Assembly (NCBI GenBank): GCA_033439255.1
Contig: CM065879.1
Coordinates: forward strand, 4,470,501-4,534,500
Direction of reading: 5' to 3'
From: Hericium rajendrae
Lineage: Eukaryota; Basidiomycota; Agaricomycetes; Russulales; Hericiaceae
DNA length: 64,000 bases
Part shown: piece after piece, positions 33,981 through 45,801 of the stretch
Numbering within the stretch: position 1 is the first letter of the stretch
Layout of the letters: every line of letters starts with the position of its first letter
Translations under genes and position numbers: made by a program
The notes under the pieces: model-generated
The model's database searches: none
The model's input: only the letters and a program-made list of their open reading frames with translations
Told to the model about the DNA's origin: nothing

Positions 33981-35740
33981 ATGGATTCAATTCAAACCCA
34001 AGTCGCAATTTGGCCCCTCCTTAACCGCGCGCTGGACGTCGAAGAAGCATGCACTGATGAAGTTTCTGCCATCGACGTCCAGGAAGCCACTCCTATCAGC
34101 AACAGTTCCTCCCGTGCTGATGAGCCTGCGCCCCACCTCGACGATGATCAGCCCACTTTGCTTTACGCCTACGTGAAGTATAGCTCGGCGCCTTCCGCTT
34201 CGCCTCTGTCCTTACCCCGCGCGGATCCTGTGTTGCCTCTGTCCTCTGCTAATGGGCCTTCGCCGTCACCCGCATGTCTCGCTGATGAGCTGGCCACTTA
34301 CCCTGATTCCCCTGAACTTGCACCCCCAGCTGACAACCATTTATCGGACCATCCCGTCACTGCCGCTGGGCTTGTCGACGACAAATCACCAGTCGGTGGC
34401 GAGGATATGGTGATGCCACCAGACAACCCTGAGGTGAGAACCAGGAAACCTACCACCGATGCCAGCAAGGCGGGCACAGCTGCTCGACGACGGGCGAAAA
34501 GGGAAGCCGAACGCCGAGAACGTGGGCCATTTGGCTATAAGCCGAAGGCTGACATGTGCAGAAAGCATGGACCGCCGGAAGTAATCGACGTCGCGGCCTC
34601 AGCAAGCCAGTTCCCCGTAACACAAAATGCTTATGTGGCCATGCCGCAGGAACGCGGTGAAGAGGTACTCACCGTTCAACAACTGGTGGCTCTAGGCTTG
34701 GAAATTAAGCCATGGGATGGCAAGTGAGCATATGATTTACCAGCTTTCTTACCCGAATTCAGATCATACATATTCTAGGTCAAGGCGCATGGTGCGGGAC
34801 CTCGAGAAGTTTGGCATCTCGTACCTCTTGGGCCAGCCGGATGATCCAGACTGGCCCACAGTCATTGAAGACGCAAAACGAGAGCTAGAACAGGCCCGTC
34901 GTGACGGAGACTTCAAGTCAGGGGGACAATCCAAGCGCGGTCAATTCCCTGCTCTAGTCGCAGGCGTCACGCACTCGGGGTGGAAGAATAAAAAGGTGAG
35001 CACCTTGCATGTGATGCAGGATTTCTGTGCAAATGGCATACAGGAACCAGGATATCGTGCCAACACCCCCAAGAATCAAGAGATCATTAATCGTCTTGTC
35101 AAGAGTCCATCTCTGTCGCGGATAGCCAGCTTTGGGAGTGGTAGGTTCTGTCCAGTATATCACATTTCTCACATCTAATTTCATGTACTTGTTAGCATCT
35201 CTGGCATATTGTGCCCCCAAAGTCTACAAACATTACGCGGATCATTTAGAGCCACTTTATCAACGTTACGGCCTTCATCTATTGTATGAAGGCAGTATTT
35301 TTCCATCTGCCAACTTCAATCTGGGCCCGCAGGCTTGCACTGTGATACACGCTGATACTCGCAACGTTCCTTATGGATTTTGTCAGATTACTGCCCTTGG
35401 TGATTACGATCCCAAACAGGGTGGCCATTTTATTTTTTGGGACCTTGGCTTCGCCATAGAGTTTCCTCCTGGATCCTCCATCCTAGTTCCATCTGCTTGT
35501 GTACGACATGGAAACACAGCAATCCAACCAGGAGAAACAAGATATTCTTTTACTCAATATTGTCCTAGCCCATTGATTCAGTGGGCACGCTGTGGCTATC
35601 GTCCAGTAAAGGACCTTACTGCAGCAGAAAAGCAGCAGATTGATGGACCAAAGGATGCACGTCGACGGGAGTGTTTGAACTTATTTTCCAAGTATGATGA
35701 TCTGGTCGGTGATCGTTATAAGATCTTTGGTGTTAGTTAA
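33981..35740 (+). CDS. TET/JBP-family dioxygenase 2
   Basis: Second 2-oxoglutarate/Fe(II) dioxygenase of the TET/JBP type. Start at ATG 33981 (MDSIQTQVAIWPLL). The N-terminal part is variable and Pro/Ser/Asp-rich with a basic cluster (ARRRAKREAERRERG). After intron 34726-34779 comes RRMVRDLEKFGISYLLGQP and DWPTVIEDAKRELE, then KRGQFPALVAGVTHSG. The core begins AYCAPKVYKHYADHL. HxD lies in VIHADTRNVPYGF, the distal His in CVRHGNTAIQPGETR, and the Arg in ETRYSFTQYCPSP, so it looks active. Stop at 35738. The final exon is clearly more AT-rich than the first and matches the composition of the Tnp2 gene next door, with which it is convergent at 325 bp. It is separated from the KDZ transposase by the tandem repeat, so it may belong to the Tnp2 element rather than to KDZ. 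Confidence 0.85.
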
Positions 35741-36064
35741 ATTTGCTTATGACCTTGTATCAGCTATGTTATCTTCATAATTTTCTTGTTCTTTCTTGTC
35801 ATATTTATGCTATGCTTTTATATGCTGTCACACTGAGTTTACCAATTAAATGAAATAAATTACCTAGCTATTATAAGCTCATTGAACAGAGTTACAGTAC
35901 TAAAAAAATATCATTCTGATCACAAACCAAAAATACAAAATTATGTGCTTGACAATAATATATCATTCTTGTTTCTACATATTTTGGATAACAATTATAG
36001 CACAGTCCTGGTAAAATGATGAGAACATAGATCAAATATTTGGTGATGTTGGAATAGGCTAAGT

Positions 36065-39000
36065 TTATTCTTCTGGAACATCTTCTCCTCTGACTTTATA
36101 TACAATATCTAAGCCCATCCGTTCCACTACAAAATATCTGTTCTGCCATGTTGGTTCACTAGTATGAGGCACCATGCCTACAACTGATGCTATTGACTGC
36201 ACATCAATAACTTTCATAGCCTCAGCACCTTGATACTGGCAAGACCAGACTGTTCCAAAAGAAGCTTCAAGTAAATCAGCATCTGGTAAAGTATAAAGAG
36301 AAACCATGGCTAATGTTTTCATCTCTTCACCAATTTTCCATTGATAGTAATATTGCACTTCACAGAAACGCCATTGTCCATCTAGATAAGCCTGTACAAT
36401 TAAAAATATCTGAGAAAAAAATCAATGATCAACAAAGATAAAATCTTACTTTAACATTCCTGGCCATTCTGAGTTTGTGCTGCTCAAGTTTCTGTTCCTT
36501 CCACAAGGAACGGGCCACTTGTCCATTAGGAAGACGAAGACGAGCCCACTTCATGTGATAGATCTGTTGAGGAATAATCACATCTAAATGTTCATCTGCC
36601 TGCAGTTGCTCCAAGTAGGCCAAATGAGCTTCAGCCTCATATCCATCTACCTTGCGTGGGACCTTATCTCGAGCTCGAAGAAGAACAAAGTTGTTGGACA
36701 ATGGCTCTGAACCTTGAGGAAAAGGTGACTTTTGTGGCTCCAAATTGGGTATCATAGCATGAAGTGCATTGACCTGGGCTCGAATGATACCTCGTTGAGA
36801 AAGATTGGCAAATGGATTGGAAGGTTGTCGTATTTCTCGTCCCAAGTCTCCAATAATGCGCTCCATAGGCCATTGGCTAGTCAAAGCAAGTAACCCCACA
36901 TGGATACTCTCAGGCACAGCATGACGCATCTGATGGATACTTTGACAACAGAAATGAATGCGAGAAGTGAAGCGCTGATAATAAAGAAGTTCAAATTCAT
37001 CACAGTACTCAAGAAGTACTTTTTTGGCCAAGGCAAGCTCCTCAGGAATAATGGAATGCTGAAGAAGGAGTCGAACACCAAGAACAAGCTTGCAGAAGTT
37101 ACGCCAATACTTGTTAGGAAGAATTTTATAGAGCATGGCAGGACAGTAGCCATAGATATAGGTTTGAAACTCCCAAGCCTTATAACCACTGTGGATCTTG
37201 TCAGCAGGATTTCGTGGAGGTCGCTCAAAGGAGCCAGGAAGATAAGGTGTGGCATCTTCTACGGCTTTGCCATGAGTGATCCAAGTGTCTCCTGTTAAAA
37301 CAACCCAATCCCAAGTTGATTTGTCATCATTACGATCACATTCCAGTGTTCCTCGCCACAAAGCTATCTTCAAGTCAGGAATGTTGAGAGTGGGTAAATG
37401 CATCGAGTCTTCACAGAAAAGAATAGGGATTTCCAGTCTGTGATTATTAGAGAGGCCACTAAAAATGGTAGGCTTGCAGATACCCGATTCGAGACGACGG
37501 CGGCGAAACTCGTGCAGATCAAATGAAGCCACCACATTCTTCAAATTGTCATTATAGCTAATAGAGACATTATTAGCATATAATCATATCAAAATTAAAG
37601 AAATTTGTACCGCTTGGAAATCTCCTCAGGAGTCTCATTGAATGAGTGCAATGTTACATCAGGATGAGAACATCCTTCCACAGTATAGTTGTCAGGCTTG
37701 AGATGGACAGGATAGTATTGCGATCCCTGAGGTTTACGACGACCTTCATCTGAAAAAATGGTTTTTTATATAGCTGCAGGTTATTTTATAGGTGCTATAG
37801 GTGTGCTATAGGAGCTATGTATTTTTCATATCTAGCTATGTAGAACTATGAGGGCTATCATAGCCTCCATAGCTAACAGTGCCAGCTATATAGTGTTATC
37901 ATAGCCTTCATAGTCTGTAGTTTGAGATATATAGCACTATCATACTTGAAGAGGTAGCCTATGGCTACTATGGTTACTATTGTCATTATGCTAAGTCAGC
38001 CACTAGTATCAAAGATCCCAAGTCAAAATTCTTTATTCATAATCGGAGACTACTACAAACAAGTTTACTACAATGTACTATAGATAATTAGACCCGAAGA
38101 ATATTTCTGCCTATGCTGCAGATGATGCAGCATGGACACGCGCACGAGGTGCGCGGCGCGTGTGCAACACGGCGCGCACGCGCACGAGCGTGCGCAACAC
38201 AGCGGGCACGCGCATGAGGCGCGCAGCAGCCTTACGCGATAAAAGAGCATGCACACAAGGCGCGGATGCCGTACGCGGCACGGCAGACCCGCGTGCGAGG
38301 TGCGGATCCGCACCTGCCGCATGCGGGAGCGAGGCGCGAGGTTCGCGGGCCGTGTGCGAGGCGTCGGGCTGCGGCGGGGCCTGCATACGAGCGCGGGGGT
38401 GTGCGTTGACATGTGCCGGCTTGCGTGCGCTACCATGCGTGAGTGCGGCCATATCTCCGCTCGCGCGGCCGTGCGCAGGGCAGCACAGCCAGGCGCAATG
38501 TAGGCGGGGCGGACCGCGAGGCCACGCGCGGAACGGCGGGCCCGTGCGCACAAGCAGCGGCCATGCGTGGCCGCCTCCGCACGTTGCGGGGCAGTGCGTC
38601 GCCCCCGGCATGCGGTCAGCGTGCTGGTGAGCCCTGCCAGTGCGCTCGCAGTCCGTGCGTGGCTGCGGTCGTGCGTGCGCTGACCTGACCGTACGCAGGG
38701 CGCTGGCGTCGTCGCGGGGCCGCGTTCGTCCGTCCGGGCGCTGGCACGGGCCTGTGAGGCTGCCCGTGCACCCATGGGGCCGTGCGCGGGCAAACCAGTG
38801 CGGGTGCGGGTGCACTGGCAGCCCTATGCGGGTGTTGCGGCGACGCACGGCGCTGGTGACGTGTCGGGGCGGCGGGGGCGCGAGGATGGCGATGGGATAC
38901 GGTGGGGTGTGGAAATGGCGGCGGCGGGGACGGGGTGGGCAGAACGTGGGCGCGGGCTGTTGGAGCTACGTGGCAATGCGCAGGAGGCGGAGCGAGGCGC

Positions 39001-42000
39001 GCTGAACGAGTCTCGTTGCCGTTGCAACGAGACTCGACGTCGTCGTCGTCCGCGTTGTCGAGGGGATGGGGCAGGTGGGGTGTGGTGAGCGATGGCGCGG
39101 GGTACCGTAGCGTGTTGTGCGGGGGAGGTGATTGGCCCGAAGGCAGAGAAACAAAAGAAAACGAGTATCACTCGTGCAGAGCACGAGCGATACTCGTTTT
39201 ATTAGCATGGTACAACGATGAGAGACCGTGCTTACTTACCTGAAGGCCCTCAGCCCGGCTCCTAACCCTCCTGACTGCGAGGCGATGCGAACCGTCGAGT
39301 GTGTGGAGAGGAAGTACGAGGTTGGAGACGAGAGACGAGAGAGTGATGAGGTGGAAAGCGCGCGTCGTGCTTCAGCGAGGACTCGACTTGCGCGGTTAAG
39401 TTCTTTCGAGCACAACAAATCGAATAAATCGATTTTAAATAAGAAAAAAAGACTGATATTATAGAACGTACATAAAACGATATCTCATGAGAAACGATCG
39501 TAGGTATTGTACCGTAGGCCACTGGCCAGCGAAGACAACTTACTCGGATCTGGCACTTAGCCTCTGTTGCGGGGCCCGGCAACCTTCGGCCCGGCGCTCG
39601 GCAGCCACGTTTCGGGCCCCGCTCGCAACGCCTATATAAGGCATGCGCGACGCGCGTCCTCTCTCTCTCTTTAACCTCCACCATCTCCCGCTTTCATGAC
39701 CTTTGCTTACTGCTTGCTCTTATCTTCTTAGCCTCTAAGGTAAAGTCTCTTATGTTTCTTATGTTTCTACTACTCATGTTCTTATGTTTTTAGTTAATTT
39801 CGCTTTTTTATAGTCATAGTAGGACTTTTAGGGGTAAGTTTTCTTATCTTTGTTATATTTTTTAGCCTGATGTTTCTATATGTGTAGTTGATTTTCGCTT
39901 TTTGTTGTCTTGGTATGTTTTTTTTGTTGTCTTATCTTTTTCATCTTATCTTATCTTATCTTTCTTATCTTATCTTAATCTAAAATCTTGCTGTACTCTA
40001 TTTAGATTATGAATTTATATATGATTGCTTGTATAGTTTGATTAGTCAGTTTATATATTTTGTATTATTGTTATATAATGTGTAATAAAATTTATATTGA
40101 TTTGCTTTTTTGCTAGTTTGATTGTGTTGTAATATCAAGTCTAACAATTGGTCAAATTTTGAAATAATTCAGATAAATAAAATATAGTGTAGAAAGTTGA
40201 TATAGTCTTAATAGTCTGAGATAAGATGACTAGTATTCATATAGCTTATAGTATGAATAGTACACATATAATATATAGTTAGCATAGTTCTTATAGCTAC
40301 TTTATACTATGATAGCTATGATAGCTCTCTATAGCTGTCCTATCTGGCTCTATAGCTCTATATAGATGACACTCAAGCTATATAGAGGTATGAAGAAAAG
40401 GAGACAGCTATGGAGCTATTAGAACTATGTAGTCAATATAGTCATATATAGCTCTGACAATTTTCTCAGATGTTGAAGTGGACAATAGTATCTGCAGCCC
40501 ATGCCCCCAAGATGTCCCACTCGACCAGCTAGCATTGACATAGCAGGGGTATCGGCACTAGCATATGCAAGAAATGGATGATCTACAACCTGCCTGCCTT
40601 TTGCTGCATCCCAGACCTGCAAACCCTCTCTCTGAAGCGCTGCCAGATGACGGAGCCCTGGAAAAATGAAGGAATCAAGGTTCTTGGGTTTGTGAGGTCC
40701 AGGAATAAATCCACCTGGAAGGATGTGTTGTTTTTTGTAGCGGAGATCAGGAGAAAGGTCGAGAAGAATCCAGATGTAAATCCAGCAGTCAGACTGCTTG
40801 CTCTGATATAGCTGAGCACCATCAATTGAGAAGTACAGCACTGTGTTGTCAGACGTGATCCGACCCTTCTGCATTGCACGCAACAAATCTGTACCATGAC
40901 ACAGGTCATTGTAGACAGCTATGCGCTGTGTGCGGCGAATCTCGTCCAAGATATCTGTTATGCGATGATGTCGATACTGCATGTTATGTGCCATTTCTGG
41001 TGTACGCCGTCGAGCCTGGAGCTGTGGGCCGAGAGGAATGGTATGAAATTGTTGACGTGCGACCTTAGTCCCATTGGCTCGCAGCTTGTTCTGGTCGTAA
41101 CGCAACTCGCCACAAATGGGACAGGTGTCCTTGTCTTGAAAGGGACCTGTATATGCCACGCAGCTATTGATACACATATGATAGACAATAGGCACCACAC
41201 CACTAAGTTCAGCTATGCGACGCTTGACCTGGTCATAGGAAAGAAGCTGAAGTCCAGCTGGTCCAGCATGGGTGAAGCATTGAGCGAAGACTGCGAACGC
41301 AGCGCGGATCTGATTGTATGAGTCCTGGGAAGCATTGCTCAACGCAAGGAAAATGCAGATGGAGAAGCGGAGAATGGGATCATCGTCGAGGTTGGGGGGG
41401 TCGCGCAGTGGGTTTTGCAGACGTTTGAGGGTATCCGGCGGTAGATTGTCGTCTTTGAGTAATGCCGTCTGCATCAGATGTATGAACTCCTGAGCAGTTC
41501 GAACATCTTCAATTCTTGAAGGGATATCTTCCATGGACTGGCCGCGAGCATCCGGATCTAGCAAAGAAGTGTCATCGCGCGCATCCGGCGCCGTCGGTGC
41601 AGGTGCAGGTTGAACTATAGAGGGAGCCTGTGCTGCGTCGAGGTCAGCAATGCTGCCAGGATCCAAGTCCGTCTGCTGAACGGGGCCGTCTCCAGGCTCT
41701 TCGACATCAGGCTCAGGACCAATAGTGGCTCGTGGATCTGTCTCAGTATCTGTTGTGGGAAACGGGGAGTTGGGGCGAGTGCTAGGGCCCGCAATAAGAG
41801 GGGATGTTGGACCGGGGGAATGGGGAGTACCAGGGCGGCTACGCGCAGCGAGATCCACATCTAATGTCGGCAATTGAGGGCCCTACGGAAGCATCAGCAT
41901 TGACATGGACAGAAGGACATGGGAGAAGCATGCACCATGTCTGGACCCGAGTCCTCTTCAACATCCAGCCTCCGCTGCTTGGAGCTACTCAACGCTTTAT

Positions 42001-42241
42001 CAGCACCCTCCTCGCCCGCATCACCTGGTAGCCTTGAATGTTTTCGTGAGTTCGGCCCAGCGCCCGACCGGGAAGAGCTCGCGGAAGGCACCAACTCTCC
42101 TCGAGCGGCGAGAAACTCGGCCAAAGGCATGACCGAGTTACGATGGGGTGCATGTAGGTTGAAAGTACGGCGAGTGACAGGAGTGGGCACCCCTCGGCAG
42201 TATTTCTCGCAGTTGCATATGTGGTCCTGTTGCGAGGCCAT
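36065..42241 (-). CDS. Tnp2/CACTA-type transposase, split by an insertion
   Basis: DNA transposase of the fungal Tnp2-like (CMC/CACTA) group. Start at ATG 42241 with a zinc-binding opening (HICNCEKYCRGVPTPVTRRT, then LHAPHR), an acidic low-complexity linker, and a catalytic-region N half: YTGPFQDKDTCPICGELRYD, QFHTIPLGPQLQA, LYFSIDGAQLYQSKQSDCW, PGGFIPGPHKPKNLDSF. That half ends near 40470 with GCRYYCPLQ. The C half restarts at 37752 (DEGRRKPQGSQYYPVHLKP), continues EISKR, LESGICKPTIFSGL, MHLPTLNIPDLKIALWRGT, PGSFERPPRNPADKIHSGYK, QWPMERIIGDLGREIRQPSNPFANL and stops at 36065. Introns fit at 41890, 37560-37612 and 36394-36447. The two halves read as one gene separated by 2.7 kb of unrelated sequence that begins beside an intact acceptor (TTTTTTCAG). 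It may be spliced out, in which case the gene could still work; that is not proven. Confidence 0.8.
37760..40440. mobile_element. Nested non-autonomous DNA insertion inside the Tnp2 gene
   Basis: About 2.7 kb between the two halves of the transposase gene. Both ends (37760-37990 and 40200-40440) are dense in AGCTATA/TATAGCT motifs in both orientations, as expected of subterminal transposase-binding repeats. The middle holds a GC-rich block (38110-39120) with long meaningless frames on both strands, a hairpin at 39158-39200, a TATA-containing stretch (TATATAAG at 39633), and a TTATC-rich low-complexity stretch at 39930-40000. No transposase of its own. Exact ends and target duplication not determined. 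Confidence 0.6.
39158..39200. repeat. Strong hairpin, 20-bp arms
   Basis: Arms AAAACGAGTATCACTCGTGC and GCACGAGCGATACTCGTTTT with a 3-base loop and a single mismatch. It lies at the edge of the GC-rich block in the nested insertion. It shares the short string GCACGAG with the array core but is otherwise unrelated. Confidence 0.85.
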
Positions 42242-45200
42242 CGAAGAACAGATTCTGAAGAATAGCGGGCTGGGCGCCCTTTAAGCGCCCTTTGTCGAGC
42301 TCGACCGGGCACGGAAGAGCCCAAGCGCCCAATCGACATCAACATCGATAATGCGTTTCTAACCGATGAGCGAGGATCGCTGTTATCTCGAATCTAGGTA
42401 AGTACGCTTTCGACTCGGCTAATTCATGCCGGAGCAAATCACCAGCCAGTGCAGGATCGCGCGCTGGGCTTCGCCTAGCCGCGCGGCGACGTCGTCAGTG
42501 TCGTTTCGACGCTGATTCTGATAGCATGCCCTTCAGACTCTCATTTTCGCTCGCCGCGGGGCCTGAAACGCAAAACGTTCGAGTGGTTTTCGAGAGCCTG
42601 GGTGAGTATCAACTCGACTTGGCTAATTCACATCGAGACAACTCACCAAAAAAGCGTAGAACTGCACGCTGGGCTTTGCCCAGCATGCGGCGATGCCAAT
42701 GGCAGCGCGCGTTCGCATTGCTTTGCCTTATGGACCAGTAGGCTGCTCGGCGCGGACCACTGGGTCTCAGGATTGGGAGGGCAAAAAGGAGTGTTTCTGC
42801 ACATCCAGGTGAGTCTCAATGCCTCAGCTGTTCTGCTCCCAAAATGACTTACCAACACTTGGAATTGCATCATAGAGATCTATAGAATCCATACTATGTC
42901 GTGCACGAAGCATTCGGCGGGCTGCGCACGCCTTCCGTGGCGTGAGCGTCAGACTGATGCTCAATCCGTTTACTTAGTTCTATGTGCGTGCAGGCTGCTC
43001 GCCGCGAGGCCTGAGGCTGGAATCCTGGGGTCAAACCCCCGATTTCTAGGAGCATAGTAAGTGATGTTCTGTATCAGGTAATTTCGCGCTAGAGAACTCA
43101 CCAAACGATGTTACGTAGGTGCTACAATGCATCTGTGAGACGGCTCGACGGCCCCTGCATTCCGGCACGGTCCTGTGCGCCGTGTTCACAATCAGCGCGA
43201 TCAAGGTCCCAACACCGTATCTACGGGAAGGGTCCCGCCTCGCATGTAGACTCCGCGTGCCCGAGCGATGGGTCACGCAGAGGTGCCGCATTGGTGAGTC
43301 CGAACTCGACAACAGCATAACACTCACCGTGATAATTCTCGCAGGCCTTGGAGCAGTCCAGTGTGATGCGGGAGGGATTCGGAACGAAGATCAGTGCCAA
43401 GCTTCGTCCACCGGCTCGCACATGGAGTCAGCATCGACAAGCTGTCAATGCAGACCTCATAGGCTGGACCCTGGGCGAGCTCGCCGCTGACCGCAGGGCT
43501 CCGAAGGAAAGGCCTTCTGAACAGCATGGTAAGAAGGTGTTTGACCCAATGAATCAACTGCAAACTACTCACCGGCAGATACTGAATTGTGTGCAGAGCT
43601 ATGCCCAATGCCCCGCACGCAGACGGCAGAGGAGGAAATGGGGATGGGTGGCATCGCACATGCAATCGGCCAAGTACGAGGCACTGGATATGACAAGCGG
43701 ATCAGGCTTGGACGGTACCGAGATCTCACGGCATGGCTATCATGTTGGCTCCAATACGTGTTAACGCCGAATGGGGGACTACGGTTCGGCTCTAACACTT
43801 CGTAACGGACTATCAATTCATATGGTTTGGTTGTGTCCACTGATTTATGAATTCAGACGAACACTCTTTGAAATCGTAGGCACCATAGAGAGAACCGACA
43901 TTGTCCATTGCGACAGCCTTGACTTTGTATACCGGGCTACGTGATCCCGAAGGTGACGACTAATGCAAGGAACAGTCGATGGGATGGGAGGATGGCCGGC
44001 AAGTCTCCAATCAATATAAAGGTGTGAAAAGATTGGCTGGAGCTCGGCGACGAATACTGTCATTTATGTGACCAACTATGGTGTTCGCGTCCACGATCAT
44101 CAGTGGAAGGAATTTCATTCACCCTGAGCGCGCCCTCGACGCGTCTGTACGAAGTCGATAAGCATAGCGGCTGAATGTCGAGATCATAGGCGCCTGCCGC
44201 ATGACGTGAACATGAGGAGTACACGAGCAAGGCGATAAGCCTCGCATGCTCATGCTGCCGGCCGCGGCTCGCCCTACGAGGGTTGCAGGATGACAGCCCA
44301 ATTAATCACCGTTCTGTATCGGGAGCGTGGAAGAAGCTGCGGATATCGAGATTTGTTCGGGCTCGAGGTATGTTCGGCGGCCTGTCCTTCGGCACAGGGC
44401 CAAGAGAATGAAAGGTTAAAAGCATCGGCTTGTTTCCAGGACACGAAAGATACGAACCGCAGTCGCCTTGGCATGTAAATCTGCATCATCGAAGTGCAAG
44501 GTGCGAGTAGATACCCGAAGGTCCCTCTTCATTGGAAGTTGGAAGAAAGTCCGTCGGTGCCTTGACATTCTGCCTTGGCCAGCGTCAAGGACCTGGATGA
44601 TAGACTCAGCGACGTGAAGCCGACGCACAGTGCCACCGCCCTATGAGCCAAAAACACACGATCGAAATCAGGAACGAACGTGGACCCTCAAGGCCTCGAC
44701 GTTCAACGACTGTACGAAGCCAATCCTTCCCATGCACAATCGTAAACTCACGCAAGTGTCAATGCGAAATCTCGGTTGAACTCACTGGACGAGCGAGATC
44801 CTCGATGACTGCCGCACAACCACATGTCCTCACGCTTTATCCAGGACAAAAGTTTGGCAAATCGTGATCTACGATCGCGTGCGATGTGCGATGGCGAGAT
44901 ACGACGTTCGACGACAACTCCGCGCTGCGTCTGCAAGTTGGGGAGCCGGGATGCCGTCGCCGGTTCTGCAACTGTCGAGCTCTGTCCTGCAAAACTGCTC
45001 CTTAGAGGTATAGAGGCAAGTGGCGGGCCTTTGGTCTTCTTACCTAGCATATCGAGGCGACGCAGCGGGTGTCGTGAGTGGGGCGCGAATGGGTCAAATT
45101 TTTCCCGCTCACATAGCTCACGATGCAGCATGGCCGCGAGATGAACGTGTGGGAAAGAAGAGTATGCTGTGTTCCAAGACATGTCCAAAGCATCCACAAA

Positions 45201-45526
45201 CCGCACACAATTGTATCACGTTAAAGATTGAGGATGAAAGTCACAGGCGTCACGCATCCCGAGGGCGCTCAAAGACATCAGAACAAGTTTCCAGCATTCA
45301 ATTTTCCATAATTCGCAGAACACAGTGTCTTCACTTCATTTCGTAAGTTACAACTAAACGAGGCTAATATCATCCAACTCAAGATTACTTCCTGCGCTTA
45401 ACACCACCGCCCTCGGCGTTCATGACCGACGTCGCAAGGATCTGACAGAATCACTCGGGCGATAAGTGGCAGCAACGAAGTATACAGATAGAGTGGTACC
45501 TGAAGTGTTCCCCCGTGCGCTTACGC
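42242..45526. other. Long unassigned stretch
   Basis: No gene could be named. The first part (42.3-43.8 kb) has many CTCACC and GTGAGT strings spaced like small introns, on both strands, with internal near-repeats (GGCTAATTCA, GCGCGCTGGGC, CTGCTCGGCG), suggesting decayed or duplicated coding sequence. A minus-strand frame at 43221-43421 contains DCSKACENYHGECYAVVEFG. From 44.1 to 45.3 kb there are only short frames. Confidence 0.35.
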
Positions 45527-45801
45527 CTAGAGCGCAGCAGTCGGCAAGGGCGTCGTCGGCGGGAACTGGGTCCAAATGATGACCTGCGTCGTGGTGACGA
45601 TGAAGGGCTTCGTGTCAACGAGCTCCTCCAAGACGCGGGTCGCAGTGATGACCGGGTCAGAGCTAGTGGACGTCACGTCCGCCTGAATCAGAGATGAGTA
45701 CACGTGAATACGGCGGCGCGGTGGGTCCTTTGACTCGCCTTAGGAAGGGCTGCACCAAGGGCAACCAAAGCGCAGAGTACGGAGAAGACTTTGAGAGACA
45801 T
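45527..45801 (-). CDS. Small secreted protein, 72 residues
   Basis: Start at ATG 45801. Exon 1 (45739-45801) encodes MSLKVFSVLCALVALGAALPK, a clear signal peptide. Exon 2 (45527-45682) encodes a Thr/Pro/Val-rich mature part (ADVTSTSSDPVITATRV ... TTTQVIIWTQFPPTTP) ending PTAAL at a TAG. The 56-bp intron begins GCGAGT and ends TTCAG, a GC-AG intron that restores the frame exactly. No Cys in the mature part. It resembles other short basidiomycete secreted proteins of unknown role; no homologue was searched. Confidence 0.6.

Noticed and set aside
38068-38848. Arg/Ala-rich long frames at 38.1-38.8 kb
   Set aside because: Caused by the GC-rich block; open in several frames on both strands, with no recognisable protein.
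39601-39750. TATA-containing stretch with CT-rich leader as a long terminal repeat
   Set aside because: No second copy in the window, no coding parts of such an element, and no clear ends.
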